A stretch of DNA of 64,000 nt from Endozoicomonas sp965208385 (GCA_965208385.1 CBDBOO010000008.1:1-64000), one strand, 5' to 3'. Shown: positions 54,503 to 64,000, counted from the first letter of the stretch. A program made the numbers and translations. Notes: a model not told the origin generated them from the letters alone.

Positions 54503-57149
54503 TAGCACTCTCAAGTAATTGACTGATTTCCGGAATACAGGAGCCACAGTTCGTGCCAGCTTTCATTTTATCACCGACTTGAGCAACGCTGGAAAGCCCT
54601 TCTGAGCGTATCGTTCTGCAGATGCTTTTTTCACCGATACCAAAACAGGCACAAACCAGATTTCCACTGTCTTCACCCCTGGGAGCTATACCTGCCAATA
54701 GTCTCCATTGCTCTGCAAATGGAATCTCATCACGTACAAAGGCTTGCTGAAGCCATAAACGATCCGACATCAGAAGACTCTTACCCACAATCAACAAACC
54801 ATGAACAAGCCCGTTCGAAAACCAGCCTGAGCGCCGTGCACCCGTCATCTGATCATGGTAATCAATGCGTTCCAGTCCCCGATGATTGAATTCAACATTA
54901 ATATCGGTTAATTCCGAACCAGCCAATTCATACCTGAAACAATTCTCAGCCCTGACCTCTGTGGCATAGTCAAAGATATCAAGTGATTGTTGTTTACGGG
55001 TCAGTAATACGCCATATTCTTTCGGGTTCCAGCGTTCCAGCCGCACTGGTGTATGCTTTAAGTCCGGCTGTCTGGAATAGGGATCAGCCAAGGGATTAAC
55101 CAACTGCCCTATGCCTCCTGTTTTACTGTTTTGTAATGACCAGTGCATGGGCAGAAAGACTTGTTTTTCAGCAATATTATCAGATGACTTCACCCGAACT
55201 ATCGCTGCTCCATAACTGGAAACCACACGACACAATCCTGATTCAGTTAAACCATGGTCTTTCAGATCCACAGGATTAATTTCCAGAACCGGTTCATCAG
55301 TATGCTGATTTAATCTTGCCGACAATCCGGTTCGCGTCATTGTGTGCCAGTGGTCGCGCACGCGTCCGGTATTCAGCAGAAATGGGTACTGCTGATCGGT
55401 GTGATTCTTCTGTTCCTGAAATCGGGTCACTATAAATCGAGCTTTCTGATTGGGCGTATAAAATCCACCCTGACCAAACAATCGTCTGGCCCCTGTTTTT
55501 TCCCCTTTCAACAGTGGCCATTGAAAAGGCTCCAACTGCTGATATTCCGAATCTGATAAATCAGCCATGGGAGCAATATTGAAATCACGTATTTTTCCCG
55601 AAGGATCATTCTCAAAACCAGAGAGAGCTGCATGTTCGCGAAAAACATCCGCGGATTTTTTATAATTAAAGGCTTCATCAAATCCCATTTCCCGGGCTAC
55701 CTGCGAGATAATCCACCAATCCGGTTTCGACAAGCCTGCACATGGGAACAAAGATCGCTGTCTGGATATACGACGTTCCGAGTTTGTAATGGTGCCGTCT
55801 TTTTCACTCCACCCCGCTGCCGGCAGCAGGATATCAGCCAGTTCAGCAGTATCCGTTTTTTCAATACAGTCAGAGACCACTACAGTAGGGCAATCTCTCA
55901 ACGCTTTCCTCACATGACCAGCATTGGGCATGCTCACTGCCGGATTTGTCCCCATTATCCAGATAAATTTAATGTCTCCTTTTTCGACCGCATCAAACAA
56001 ATCTATCGCTGTCTTACCGCCCTCCTGAACCATATTGGGCGCACACCAGAAACGCCTGACCCGGTCTATATCTTCCTGACAACTGAAATCCATATGCGCA
56101 GCCAGTTGATTCGCCAAACCACCCACTTCACGGCCACCCATGGCATTGGGCTGTCCTGTTAACGACAATGGACCAGCACCCGGCTTTCCTATTCGTCCTG
56201 TAGCAAGATGGCAGTTAATAATCGCATTGACTTTATCAGTACCAGAGACCGATTGATTGACGCCCTGAGACCAGGCAGTAACGGTTTTTTCATTAGCAAC
56301 AAACAGAGCGTAGAAAGCCTGAACATCCACAACATCCAGTCGGCAGATTTCGGCCACTGCGCTCAAACTCTTCGAAGAAGCCTGGCTACTTTCAAGTGCC
56401 TGTTCAAAGCCATCGGTATGGGCATCAATAAAGGACTGATTCAATGCATTTGATTCTGCAAGATAATTCAGCAGTCCCTCAAAAAGCACTACATCCGTTC
56501 CCGGTCGAACAGGCAGATGTAAGTCAGCGATATCACAGGTTGCTGTTATGCGAGGGTCGATTACCACGATTTTCATTTCCGGACGCTGGGCTTTCATCGC
56601 CCGAATACGCTGAAATAAAACCGGGTGACACCAGGCTGTATTTGAACCTGCCAGTATCAACAGATCGGCCTTCTCAAGGTCTTCATAATTATTCGGAACG
56701 GTATCTGAACCAAAGGCACGCTTTTGTCCGGCGACGGTTGAAGCCATACAAAGTCGTGAATTAGTATCAATATTGGCGCTGCCAATAAATCCTTTCATCA
56801 ACTTATTGGCAACATAATAGTCTTCTGTTAATAGTTGCCCTGAGCCGTACAACGCAACAGATTCAGGACCAAACTGATGGATGGTTTGCCGCAAGCGGTC
56901 AGCCACGTCACTCAGAGCCTGATTCCAGCTCACAGACTGCCCCGCAATTTTGGGCTCCAGCAACCGCCCTTCAAGAGAAACCGTTTCTCCCAGGGCACTG
57001 CCCTTGGAACACAATCGCCCATAGTTGGCAGGATGATCTTCCCTCCCGCTGATTTCCACCAGATGCAGATCGGGATCGAGTACTTTGGCGGTAATTCCAC
57101 AACCTACGCCACAATAGGCACACGTCGTCTGAATAGTTTTTGCAGACAT
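54477..57149 (-). CDS. nasA: Assimilatory nitrate reductase, catalytic subunit
   Basis: An 890-residue molybdopterin enzyme that reduces nitrate to nitrite in the cytoplasm. The N-terminal [4Fe-4S] motif is CAYCGVGCGITAKV with LCSKG. Molybdenum-cofactor blocks include DTNSRLCMASTVAGQKRAFG, GTNPAVSMPNAGH and RVRDHWHTMTRTGLSARLNQ. A C-terminal BFD-like [2Fe-2S] domain (CACFGIGEKSICR... GTNCGSCIPEI) matches the NasA type rather than NapA, which has no such domain and is exported. No Tat signal is present. It is ten bases from the FAD oxidoreductase and is the last gene of the nirBD operon. Confidence 0.95.
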   Translation of the reverse strand: MSAKTIQTTCAYCGVGCGITAKVLDPDLHLVEISGREDHPANYGRLCSKGSALGETVSLEGRLLEPKIAGQSVSWNQALSDVADRLRQTIHQFGPESVALYGSGQLLTEDYYVANKLMKGFIGSANIDTNSRLCMASTVAGQKRAFGSDTVPNNYEDLEKADLLILAGSNTAWCHPVLFQRIRAMKAQRPEMKIVVIDPRITATCDIADLHLPVRPGTDVVLFEGLLNYLAESNALNQSFIDAHTDGFEQALESSQASSKSLSAVAEICRLDVVDVQAFYALFVANEKTVTAWSQGVNQSVSGTDKVNAIINCHLATGRIGKPGAGPLSLTGQPNAMGGREVGGLANQLAAHMDFSCQEDIDRVRRFWCAPNMVQEGGKTAIDLFDAVEKGDIKFIWIMGTNPAVSMPNAGHVRKALRDCPTVVVSDCIEKTDTAELADILLPAAGWSEKDGTITNSERRISRQRSLFPCAGLSKPDWWIISQVAREMGFDEAFNYKKSADVFREHAALSGFENDPSGKIRDFNIAPMADLSDSEYQQLEPFQWPLLKGEKTGARRLFGQGGFYTPNQKARFIVTRFQEQKNHTDQQYPFLLNTGRVRDHWHTMTRTGLSARLNQHTDEPVLEINPVDLKDHGLTESGLCRVVSSYGAAIVRVKSSDNIAEKQVFLPMHWSLQNSKTGGIGQLVNPLADPYSRQPDLKHTPVRLERWNPKEYGVLLTRKQQSLDIFDYATEVRAENCFRYELAGSELTDINVEFNHRGLERIDYHDQMTGARRSGWFSNGLVHGLLIVGKSLLMSDRLWLQQAFVRDEIPFAEQWRLLAGIAPRGEDSGNLVCACFGIGEKSICRTIRSEGLSSVAQVGDKMKAGTNCGSCIPEISQLLESAINRAAEAV

Positions 57150-57159
57150 TCACCTATCC

Positions 57160-58380
57160 TCAGGCAGCAAGCTGATAGCGTTGGCCAAAAATCAATTCAT
57201 GGCGAATGGATGAGATATCCTCACCTTTTTCCATCATCCCTTGATACCAAAGCCCATCACTGGCGTCCCCATAGAGTAAAATACCCTTGAGTCGATCATT
57301 GTTAATAACCAGCTTACGGTAAACACCGGCTTCAGTACCCGAAAGCAGCAAGACCTCGTCGTTGTCCTCTGCATTAAATTCACCACTGGAAAACAGATCA
57401 ATGCCATCCACTTTCAAACTGGTGGGCACAGGTACCGGAACAAACCCCGGACCATCCGTTCCGAGCAACCTTTCAGCTGCAATGCCAGCATGGCTATACA
57501 CGGGTGCCACCAACCCAAACAGATCACCATTCATCTGTACACATTCACCAATGGCCGTGATATTCGAATCCGAGGTTTGCAATCTGTCGTTTACAATCAC
57601 ACCCCGGTCACACTCCAGCCCTGATGCCTGCATCAATGCAATATTGGGACGAACACCCGCTGTCACCACCACCAGTGAAGCAGGTAGACTTTCTCCCTCC
57701 AACTCAACACCTGTGACCCTGCCTTCTTTTCCGGAATAAGATAACAGCTGTGCATTACTGCGAAATTCAATCCCTCTGCTCTCCAGTTCAGTGCGCAGTA
57801 AATTCCCGGCACACTGATCCAGCTGTCGTGCCATGGGAATGGGCATATTGTCTACGATGATGACCGACATTCCCTGTCTGGCCAGTCCACTGGCACATTC
57901 CAGCCCCAAAAGCCCTCCACCTATCACCACCGCTCTGTTCTGATCTACATCCTTCATCCGGATGACATCGTCCAGATTCCGAAAGGACATCACACCCTCA
58001 AGATCCGCTCCGGGCACCGGTATTTTATTAGGCACCGATCCTGTTGCCAGCACCAAATGGTCATAATCAAACACGGCACCCGAAACGGTAATGACCCGTT
58101 TCTTCCTGCGATCAATGCATTGCGCTTTGTACTCTTTTCCAGACAACAACTGAACGCCCTGTTGTTGATACCAACTGTCCGGTTTCAGTTGAATGGCCTG
58201 TAAGTCAGCCGTTCCTGCCAGGAGTTTGGACAGCTGAATACGGTTGTACCCCGGACAGGGTTCTTCCGATAAAACGGTTATCTGATACGAAGACTCTTTT
58301 TCTGTCAGTAACTTTTCCAGAAAACGAACAGAGCCCATACCATTTCCCACAACCACTAACTTTGATTTGTTGTTTCTCAT
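57160..58380 (-). CDS. FAD/NAD(P) oxidoreductase of the nitrate reductase (NasC-like)
   Basis: A 406-residue flavoprotein, similar to the N-terminal half of NirB and to rubredoxin reductases. It has an FAD-binding VVVGNGMGSVRFLEKLLTEK, an NAD-binding AVVIGGGLLGLECASGL, and the GARP-like GVRPNIALMQASGL with TAIGECVQM. It would pass electrons from NADH to NasA. The start is taken as MRNNKSKLVVVGNG (58380), two bases after nirD; a longer frame upstream overlaps nirD. In Klebsiella the equivalent gene is nasC. It is tightly packed between nirD and nasA. Confidence 0.88.
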   Translation of the reverse strand: MRNNKSKLVVVGNGMGSVRFLEKLLTEKESSYQITVLSEEPCPGYNRIQLSKLLAGTADLQAIQLKPDSWYQQQGVQLLSGKEYKAQCIDRRKKRVITVSGAVFDYDHLVLATGSVPNKIPVPGADLEGVMSFRNLDDVIRMKDVDQNRAVVIGGGLLGLECASGLARQGMSVIIVDNMPIPMARQLDQCAGNLLRTELESRGIEFRSNAQLLSYSGKEGRVTGVELEGESLPASLVVVTAGVRPNIALMQASGLECDRGVIVNDRLQTSDSNITAIGECVQMNGDLFGLVAPVYSHAGIAAERLLGTDGPGFVPVPVPTSLKVDGIDLFSSGEFNAEDNDEVLLLSGTEAGVYRKLVINNDRLKGILLYGDASDGLWYQGMMEKGEDISSIRHELIFGQRYQLAA

Positions 58381-58382
58381 AT

Positions 58383-58727
58383 TCAGGCTGCCTTCCTGCT
58401 CATGGGAACATTCAACACCTGAATCAGACCCCGGAAAGCCTTTACCGGATAGGTTCGCAGACAAACATTCTCATCTTCAAGGCATTGCCCGGTTTCCAGA
58501 TCAAAATGCTGCTTATAAATGGGTGAAGCAACCACAAGACGTTCATTAAGGTCACCGGTAATGCCTCGCGAAAGAACATTGGTTTGACTGAAAGGATCAA
58601 AATTATCAAGGGCAAAATAACGTCCTTCCATCGAAAAAAGTGCTATCTGATGCCCCTCTACCTGGGCACAAACACCCAGTCCAGCCTGCAATTCATCAAG
58701 CGTACAAACGGTTATCCAGTTATTCAT
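58383..58727 (-). CDS. nirD: Nitrite reductase small subunit
   Basis: A 114-residue NirD, Rieske-like fold. The sequence has WITVCTLDELQAGLGVCAQV, QIALFSMEGRYFALDNFDPF and VVASPIYKQHFDLETGQCL; as in the NirD family, the usual Rieske Cys/His ligand pairs are not conserved. It pairs with NirB. AGGAG precedes the ATG. It lies 13 bp after the nirB stop. Since nirB is broken, this subunit has no full-length partner here. Confidence 0.95.
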   Translation of the reverse strand: MNNWITVCTLDELQAGLGVCAQVEGHQIALFSMEGRYFALDNFDPFSQTNVLSRGITGDLNERLVVASPIYKQHFDLETGQCLEDENVCLRTYPVKAFRGLIQVLNVPMSRKAA

Positions 58728-58740
58728 AGGCCTTTCTCCT

Positions 58741-59086
58741 TCACAGCTGCTTTGTCAGAATGCGTTCTTCAGTCCGTGCCGGACGACGCTGTTCACGCTC
58801 AGTGACAAACATCAGGTTATTGTCGTTATCTTTACTGTTAATGAAATGACTGAAACGCTTGAGCTTTTCCGGATCTTCCAGGGTTGTTTTCCACTCACAT
58901 TGATAAGTGCCTACGAGATGCGTCATTTCATTTTCCAGCTCTTCAGCAATACCCAGACTGTCTTCCATGACCACCTGTTTCAAATAATCAAGCCCGCCTT
59001 CCAGGTTCTCCAGCCACACCGACGTTCTCTGTAAACGATCAGCCGTGCGGATATAGAACATCAAAAGTCTATCGATGTATTTGACC
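58741..59086 (-). pseudogene. nirB: nirB 3' fragment, cut off by insertion
   Basis: The last 105 or so codons of NirB, from YIDRLLMFYIRTADRLQRT through LEGGLDYLKQVVMEDSLGI to TYQCEWKTTLEDPEKLKRF. It is in the expected frame and complete to its stop. It begins with a copy of the 35-bp repeat and is separated from the rest of nirB by the IS630-type insertion. A start at MMFY exists but has no partner ribosome binding site of note. Confidence 0.93.
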
Positions 59087-60096
59087 GTGAGCCCGAGAGT
59101 GTGATCGCATTAAGGCAGTATTGCTGAGCTCGGAAGGTTGGTCTGTTTCATCGATTGCTCAGGCTTTAAGAAAAAGTGAATTTACTATAAGCCGTCATCT
59201 GGATGATTATCTCAAAAAGGATAAACTAAAGCCTGAAAATGGCGGCAGCGAAAGCCACCTGAATGATGAGCAAACTCAGCAATTAATCGAACACATCTCT
59301 GAGCATACTTATGCTCATACCCACCAGATTGTCGCTTATATTTCTGAACGCTGGGACGTTAAATACACTGTGTCTGGCCTGAACAAATGGCTTCATCAAC
59401 AAGACTTCACCTACAAAAAACCAAAAGGAGTTCCCCACAAGTTCGATGCCGATAAACAAACTGAGTTTGTCGAACACTATGAAGCCCTGAAGGCTTCATT
59501 ACCAGAGGATGAGGTCTTGCTTTTCATGGATGCGGTTCATCCAACACAGGCCACCAAAATCACCTCAGGGTGGATTCGAAAAGGGGTTGATAAAGTCATC
59601 AATACGACTGGAAGCCGCACTCGTCTGAATATTGTTGGCGCTATTGAACTGGGCAATTTGTCAGCGGCTACTTTCGATCAATTCAAAACTGTCAATGGTG
59701 AAGCCATTATCGAGTTTTTCGAAAAAGTTCGGAGTTCTTATGCATCAAAAAATGTCATTCATATGGTGCTTGATGGTGCGGGCTATCATCGCTCAAAGGA
59801 GGTGGTCGAGGCAGCCGAAAAGCTGCTAATAAAGCTCCATCACCTCCCGCCTTACAGTCCAAATTTGAACCCAATTGAGCGATTATGGAAGGTCATGAAT
59901 GAATATGCCCGGGATAATAAATACTTCTCCACAGCGAAGGAGTTTCGACAAAAAATCAATCATTTCCTGGATGAAACTTTGCCTGGAATTAGTGGTTCAT
60001 TGAATAGCAGAATTAACGACAATTTTGAGATGTTAAAATCTGCATCTTGAATTCGCTTGGGTATAGAACATCAAAAGTCTATCGATGTATTTGACC
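59052..60096. repeat. 35-bp direct repeat flanking the IS630-type insertion
   Basis: TATAGAACATCAAAAGTCTA through ATTTGACC is present at 59052-59086 and 60062-60096. It is nirB coding sequence (KYIDRLLMFY), so removing the 975-bp insert plus one copy restores an uninterrupted nirB of about 849 codons. IS630 elements normally duplicate only TA, so 35 bp is unusual. Confidence 0.95.
59112..60050 (+). CDS. IS630-family transposase, N-terminus possibly truncated
   Basis: A 309-residue transposase from TTG 59121; the frame runs back to a TGA at 59088 and reads ARECDRIKAVLLSSEGWSVS, as in IS630 proteins, so the first roughly 20 residues seem lost. A helix-turn-helix (SSIAQALRKSEFTISRHLDD) is followed by the IS630 DDE core: LLFMDAVHPTQATKI (first Asp), IHMVLDGAGYHRSKEV (second Asp), and HLPPYSPNLNPIERLWKVMN (Glu). 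No matching terminal repeats were found at 59087 and 60061. Confidence 0.85.
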   Translation, partial: KAVLLSSEGWSVSSIAQALRKSEFTISRHLDDYLKKDKLKPENGGSESHLNDEQTQQLIEHISEHTYAHTHQIVAYISERWDVKYTVSGLNKWLHQQDFTYKKPKGVPHKFDADKQTEFVEHYEALKASLPEDEVLLFMDAVHPTQATKITSGWIRKGVDKVINTTGSRTRLNIVGAIELGNLSAATFDQFKTVNGEAIIEFFEKVRSSYASKNVIHMVLDGAGYHRSKEVVEAAEKLLIKLHHLPPYSPNLNPIERLWKVMNEYARDNKYFSTAKEFRQKINHFLDETLPGISGSLNSRINDNFEMLKSAS

Positions 60097-62294
60097 AGCG
60101 TTTCATCATCCAGGCCGGTGGCAAACAGATCAGCATGACGGGGTTTCATACCGCCATTGCCGCAAACGTATAAATTCCAGCCATTTTCTGTGGCAATAAT
60201 GCCAATATCCTTACTCTGCGCCTCAGCGCATTCTCTGGTGCAGCCTGACACCGCCATTTTAATTTTATGGGGAGAGCGAACGCCGCGGTATCGATGTTCA
60301 ATGGCAATGGCCATACTGGCGCTATCCAGAACGCCATAACGACACCAGGTACTTCCTACACAGGATTTAACCGTTCTTAAGGATTTTCCGTAGGCATGAC
60401 CGGTCTCAAAACCGGCATCCACCAGCCGTTTCCAGATAATGGGCAGTTCATGCACCTGGGCGCCGAATAAATCAATACGCTGACCACCGGTGACCTTGGT
60501 GTAAAGTTTGAAATCCCGGGCCACCTCACCAATAACAATTAACTTTTCAGGGGTAATCTCCCCACCGGGTACTCTGGGCACAATGGAATAGGTGCCATCT
60601 TTCTGTATATTGCCGAGGAAATAGTCGTTGGTATCCTGAAGAGGGGCATGATCCTTTTTCAGGATGTAATCATTCCAGCAAGACGCCAGAATCGAGCCTA
60701 TGGTGGGCTTGCAGATATCACATCCACGACCTCTGCCGTGTTTATTAAGAACATCCTGAAATGATTTCAGCTCGCCTATCCTGACCAGGTGATACAGTTC
60801 CTGCCGTGAGTGGGAAAAGTGTTCGCAGATATCATTTTTCACTTCCACACCCAGCTGTAACAGTTCATGATCCAATACCTGCTTCACCAGCTGAGAACAA
60901 CCACCACACCCGGTGCCGGCGCTGGTTGATTCCTTTAGTGCCGCAAGATCCTGACAACCACTATTAACCGCCTCAGCCAGATCCCCCTTGCTCACATTGA
61001 AGCAGGAACATATCTGTGCCGATTCAGGCAGTGCTGATACACCCAGTCCCGAAGCTGCTGCCCCCTCTGTTTTTGGCAGTATCAGTTCAGCCGGATTTTC
61101 CGGCGGTTTGATATTATTCAGCATCAACTGCAACAGGCTTCCGTAGTCGTCAGAATCACCAATCAATACCGCCCCAAGCACTCTCTTTTTCGTCTTTGAG
61201 ACCACCAGCTTTTTGTAAACCTGTCGCTCTTCATCAATAAACTGATAGCTGAGCGAACCTTTTGTCACACCCTGTGCATCACCAATGCTGGCAACATCCA
61301 CCCCCATCAGTTTCAGCTTGGTGCTCATATCAGCACCTTTGAAATTGCTCCTTTTGTCATGGTCTTTATTCACAAGATGATCAACAGCAACCTGAGCCAT
61401 CTGATAACCCGGAGCCACCAGACCGAAGATTCTGTTATCCCAGAGAGCGCACTCACCAATGGCATAGATTTTTTCATCGGAGGTCTGACAGAAATCATTG
61501 ATCCGGATTCCGCCACGATCCCCAAGATCCAGACCTGCTTTCCCGGCCAGCTCATCCCTGGGGCGAATACCTGCGGAAAAAAGCACAATGTCTGTATTTA
61601 ATTCCTCACCATCAGCGAACTGCATCTGATGAACCGTACCTTTGCCATCAGTGATCAATTGAGTATTTTTACCGGTATGAATACCCACACCCAGCGCTTC
61701 AATTTTTTTCCGAAGCATGGCACCACCACCGTCATCAACCTGAACAGCCATTAACCGCGGTGCAAATTCAACCACATGGGTTTCAAGACCAAGGTCTTTT
61801 AATGCTTTGGCTGCTTCCAGACCCAACAAACCACCACCGACAACGGCGCCTACCTTGCTGTGTTTGGCAGCTTCCGTGATAGCTTCCAGATCTTCGATTG
61901 TCCGGTAAACAAAACAGTTCTCACGATCATGCCCGGGTACGGGTGGAACAAACGGATAAGAGCCCGTGGCCATAATCAGCCTGTCGTACTGAAGACTGCG
62001 ATCTTTATCCGTTACTATCTGACAGGACTTGCGATCAATTTTAATAACCGATTCATTGAGAATCAGTTCGATACCGTTTTTTTGATAAAACCCATTTGGC
62101 ACCATCGAGAGATCATCAGCACTACGACCACTGAAATATTCTGAAAGATGAACCCGGTCATAAGCAGGGCGAGTCTCTTCACCCAACACGACAACGTTAA
62201 AATGATTAAGTCCACCGGAAGCCACCAGCTTTTCAATAAAACGGTGACCCACCATGCCATTGCCGATTACAGCCAGGGTTTCTTTCCCGTTCAT
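60033..62294 (-). pseudogene. nirB: nirB, large part (3' end displaced by insertion)
   Basis: The first 744 codons of the NADH-dependent nitrite reductase large subunit, followed by nine foreign codons (TQANSRCRF). FAD (VIGNGMVGHRFIEKLVASGG) and NAD (GAVVGGGLLGLEAAKAL) domains, the BFD-like [2Fe-2S] domain (CSCFNVSKGDLAEAV, GTGCGGCSQLV), and the sirohaem/[4Fe-4S] ligands (CVGSTWCRYGV, SGCTRECAEAQ) are all present. Only the last 105 residues are missing, at 58741. AAGGAAGG lies just before the ATG. The protein may still fold in part, but loss of the conserved C-terminus likely abolishes nitrite reduction. It heads the nirB-nirD-nasA operon. Confidence 0.95.
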
Positions 62295-62338
62295 TAAGGC
62301 CTTCCTTTTATCTAATAATTCGCAGATAAAAGACTTAA

Positions 62339-62355
62339 TGCAGTACTCATGCCAA
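62339..62355 (-). promoter_or_regulatory. Sigma-54-type promoter for nirB
   Basis: On the minus strand, TTGGCATGAGTACTGCA, with GG and GC separated by exactly ten bases (consensus TGGCACG-N4-TTGC). Transcription would start about 34 bases before the nirB ATG. It fits nitrogen-limitation control of nitrate assimilation through RpoN and NtrC. Confidence 0.65.
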
Positions 62356-62419
62356 CCTGTATGAAACAGTTTGATTTATTGCTTCATAATGAAAAACACC
62401 TGAAAACAGACCGCATTCC

Positions 62420-62478
62420 TGCACAATAATAATGCGTTTTTTTAAACAAAAATCAGAATTTTAGTTCATTTTGGTGCA
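62420..62478. promoter_or_regulatory. Two NtrC-like sites between nirB and the transporter
   Basis: TGCACAATAATAATGCG (62420-62436) and TAGTTCATTTTGGTGCA (62462-62478) resemble TGCACCA-N3-TGGTGCA; each has one good and one weak half. They are 42 bp apart (four helical turns) and lie about 65-110 bp from the nirB promoter and 110-150 bp from the transporter promoter, normal enhancer distances. Confidence 0.5.
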
Positions 62479-62585
62479 ATATATTTAATAAAGTGGTTCA
62501 ACAGAGCACGTCATCCTCTTACTTAATTCATCACCGACTTCTTTAACAATCACATTCATCCGATATTACTGCCAAACATACAAAC

Positions 62586-62601
62586 TGGCCTGAACCTTGC
62601 T
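62586..62601 (+). promoter_or_regulatory. Sigma-54-type promoter for the nitrate transporter
   Basis: TGGCCTGAACCTTGCT, with GG and GC ten bases apart, and the full TTGC block at -12. The transcript would start near 62612, about 43 bases before the ATG at 62655. Confidence 0.7.
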
Positions 62602-62654
62602 CTGCCATTAATAAAATTTATTCAGGCATTTCTAATTGAACACCAGGAGAGAGC

Positions 62655-64000
62655 ATGAGCAACCCTGATAAAATCAATTTATTTTCATTTAAAGGCAACA
62701 CCAAAATACTTCATCTTTCATGGATGGCGTTCTTTATTACATTTGTCGTCTGGTTTAACCATGCCCCACTGGCTCTGGCCATTTCTGACTCTCTTGGACT
62801 TACTCGTTCCCAGCTGAAAACCCTGCTGATACTGAATGTCGCACTGGCCATTCCTGCCAGAGTGTTAGTTGGCATGCTCACTGATCGGTATGGGCCCCGA
62901 AAAACCTATTCAGCACTTCTGGCTACCTGCAGTATCCCCTGCTTCATGTACGCAATGGCTGACACATTTACCCAGGCTGCGGTTGCCCGATTTTTCCTGG
63001 GAGCAATAGGGGCAGGTTTTGTGATCGGTATCCGGATGGTTTCCGAGTGGTTTCCTGCCCGCCAGTTGGGCACAGCCGAGGGTATTTATGGAGGCTGGGG
63101 TAACTTTGGTTCTGCTGCAGCAGCCATGGCGCTTCCCTCTCTGGCACTGCTCTTTGGTGGTGACGATGGCTGGCGCTATGCTATTGGGCTGACCGGGCTA
63201 CTCTCTCTGGTGTTCAGCGTCGTTTATTATCTGAATGTCACAGACACACCAAAGGGTTCAACCTACTTTCGCCCCAAAAACATCGGCGGCATGGAAGTTA
63301 CCTCAAAGGGTGATTTCTTTCTCCTTCTTCTAATGAAGATCCCCATGTATGCAGCCTTGGCATTGCTGGCGTGGAAACTCTCTCCCCAGGGCGTGAAAAT
63401 GATATCCGGCTCTATAGTGCAGGGCATCTATGTCGGTCTGATCGCCCTCTATATAGTGGATTGCTGGAAAACCTGGTTGGTCAATAAAGAGATGTTCAGC
63501 ACACCGGTTCCAGCCATTCATCAATACAACTTTAAACAGGTCGCGGTACTGAATGTTCTGTACTTTGCAACCTTTGGCTCGGAGCTTGCCGTTGTTTCAA
63601 TGTTACCCTTGTTTTTTGTAGACACCTTTAATCTGACGCCTGTTATGGCCGGTTTACTGGCTTCAGCTTATGCCTTCATGAATTTGATGTCCCGCCCCGG
63701 AGGAGGCTTGATCAGTGACCGGTTTGGCCGCAAGCCGACCCTGTTAGTCATGACGGCAGGACTGGCTTTTGGTTATCTGATCATGAGCATTATTGACGCC
63801 AGCTGGCCCCTGGCACTGGCAGTGATCGCGGCAATGACCTGTTCCTTTTTTGTTCAGGCCGGTGAAGGAGCCGTGTTCGCCGTAGTACCATTGATCAAGC
63901 GTCGCCTGACCGGACAGATTGCCGGTATGACCGGAGCCTATGGCAATGTGGGAGCGGTCTTTTATCTGACCGTTCTCTCACTGGTGGACTACCAGACTTT
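62655..64000 (+). CDS. NarK/NasA-type nitrate/nitrite transporter (MFS), partial
   Basis: The frame is open from ATG 62655 (AGGAGA four bases upstream) to the window end, 448 codons seen. It is a major-facilitator protein with about twelve helices. The loop motif GMLTDRYGPRKTYSA after helix 2 and the NNP nitrate signature GGWGNFGSAAAAMALP are clear, and a second MFS loop motif (GGGLISDRFGRKPTL) follows helix 8. It would bring nitrate (or nitrite) into the cell for nasA. It is divergent from the nirB operon, with its own sigma-54-type promoter. The C-terminus lies outside the window. Confidence 0.93.
   Translation, partial: MSNPDKINLFSFKGNTKILHLSWMAFFITFVVWFNHAPLALAISDSLGLTRSQLKTLLILNVALAIPARVLVGMLTDRYGPRKTYSALLATCSIPCFMYAMADTFTQAAVARFFLGAIGAGFVIGIRMVSEWFPARQLGTAEGIYGGWGNFGSAAAAMALPSLALLFGGDDGWRYAIGLTGLLSLVFSVVYYLNVTDTPKGSTYFRPKNIGGMEVTSKGDFFLLLLMKIPMYAALALLAWKLSPQGVKMISGSIVQGIYVGLIALYIVDCWKTWLVNKEMFSTPVPAIHQYNFKQVAVLNVLYFATFGSELAVVSMLPLFFVDTFNLTPVMAGLLASAYAFMNLMSRPGGGLISDRFGRKPTLLVMTAGLAFGYLIMSIIDASWPLALAVIAAMTCSFFVQAGEGAVFAVVPLIKRRLTGQIAGMTGAYGNVGAVFYLTVLSLVDYQT

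Overview
The window looks like a chromosomal segment of a marine, host-associated gammaproteobacterium, most probably Endozoicomonas or a close relative. This is inferred from the Pseudomonas/Oceanospirillales-type gltA / sdhCDAB-sucAB-lpd-sucCD locus, the very high insertion-sequence load, and very large coiled-coil proteins with eukaryotic-like domains. No rRNA, tRNA or CRISPR array was seen.

Layout. (1) 1-2.3 kb: remnants of three transposases (IS66, a DDE type, ISL3). (2) 2.4-6.7 kb: a 1433-residue signal-anchored protein with 36-residue repeats. (3) 7.0-10.7 kb: an IS66 tnpABC set with a nonsense mutation in tnpA, then an IS200-like/RAYT transposase whose leader and start codon are triplicated. 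(4) 11.3-25.7 kb: three co-oriented minus-strand genes of 2294, 746 and 1505 codons. The 2294- and 1505-residue proteins share an N-terminal domain, an NLS-like basic stretch, an OTU-like region and a coiled coil. The 746-residue protein carries a SET methyltransferase domain and shares its C-terminal module with the 2294-residue protein. This is the most novel part, and I read it as a host-manipulation (effector-like) locus. It is bracketed by two direct copies of the RAYT gene. (5) 25.9-37.0 kb: a nest of insertion sequences (ISKra4, IS4-like, ISAs1, IS1634, IS110, ISL3, IS66, IS1, IS1595), several with readable terminal repeats and target-site duplications.

(6) 37.2-50.4 kb: conserved core metabolism. 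sdhCDAB, sucAB, lpdA and sucCD lie on the minus strand, divergent from gltA. Together they encode citrate synthase, succinate dehydrogenase, 2-oxoglutarate dehydrogenase and succinyl-CoA synthetase. Good sigma-70-like promoters lie in the gltA-sdhC gap, and strong hairpin terminators follow sucD and gltA. (7) 50.4-54.5 kb: an unrecognised membrane protein, a TerC-family protein, a lone fructose-type PTS EIIC and a VanX/DdpX-like dipeptidase.

(8) 54.5-64 kb: a nitrate-assimilation locus, nirB-nirD-FAD oxidoreductase-nasA on the minus strand, divergent from a NarK-type transporter that runs off the window. The intergenic region has two divergent sigma-54-type promoters flanking two NtrC-like sites. 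nirB is broken by an IS630-family insertion bordered by an unusual 35-bp direct repeat, so nitrite reduction is probably lost in this strain.
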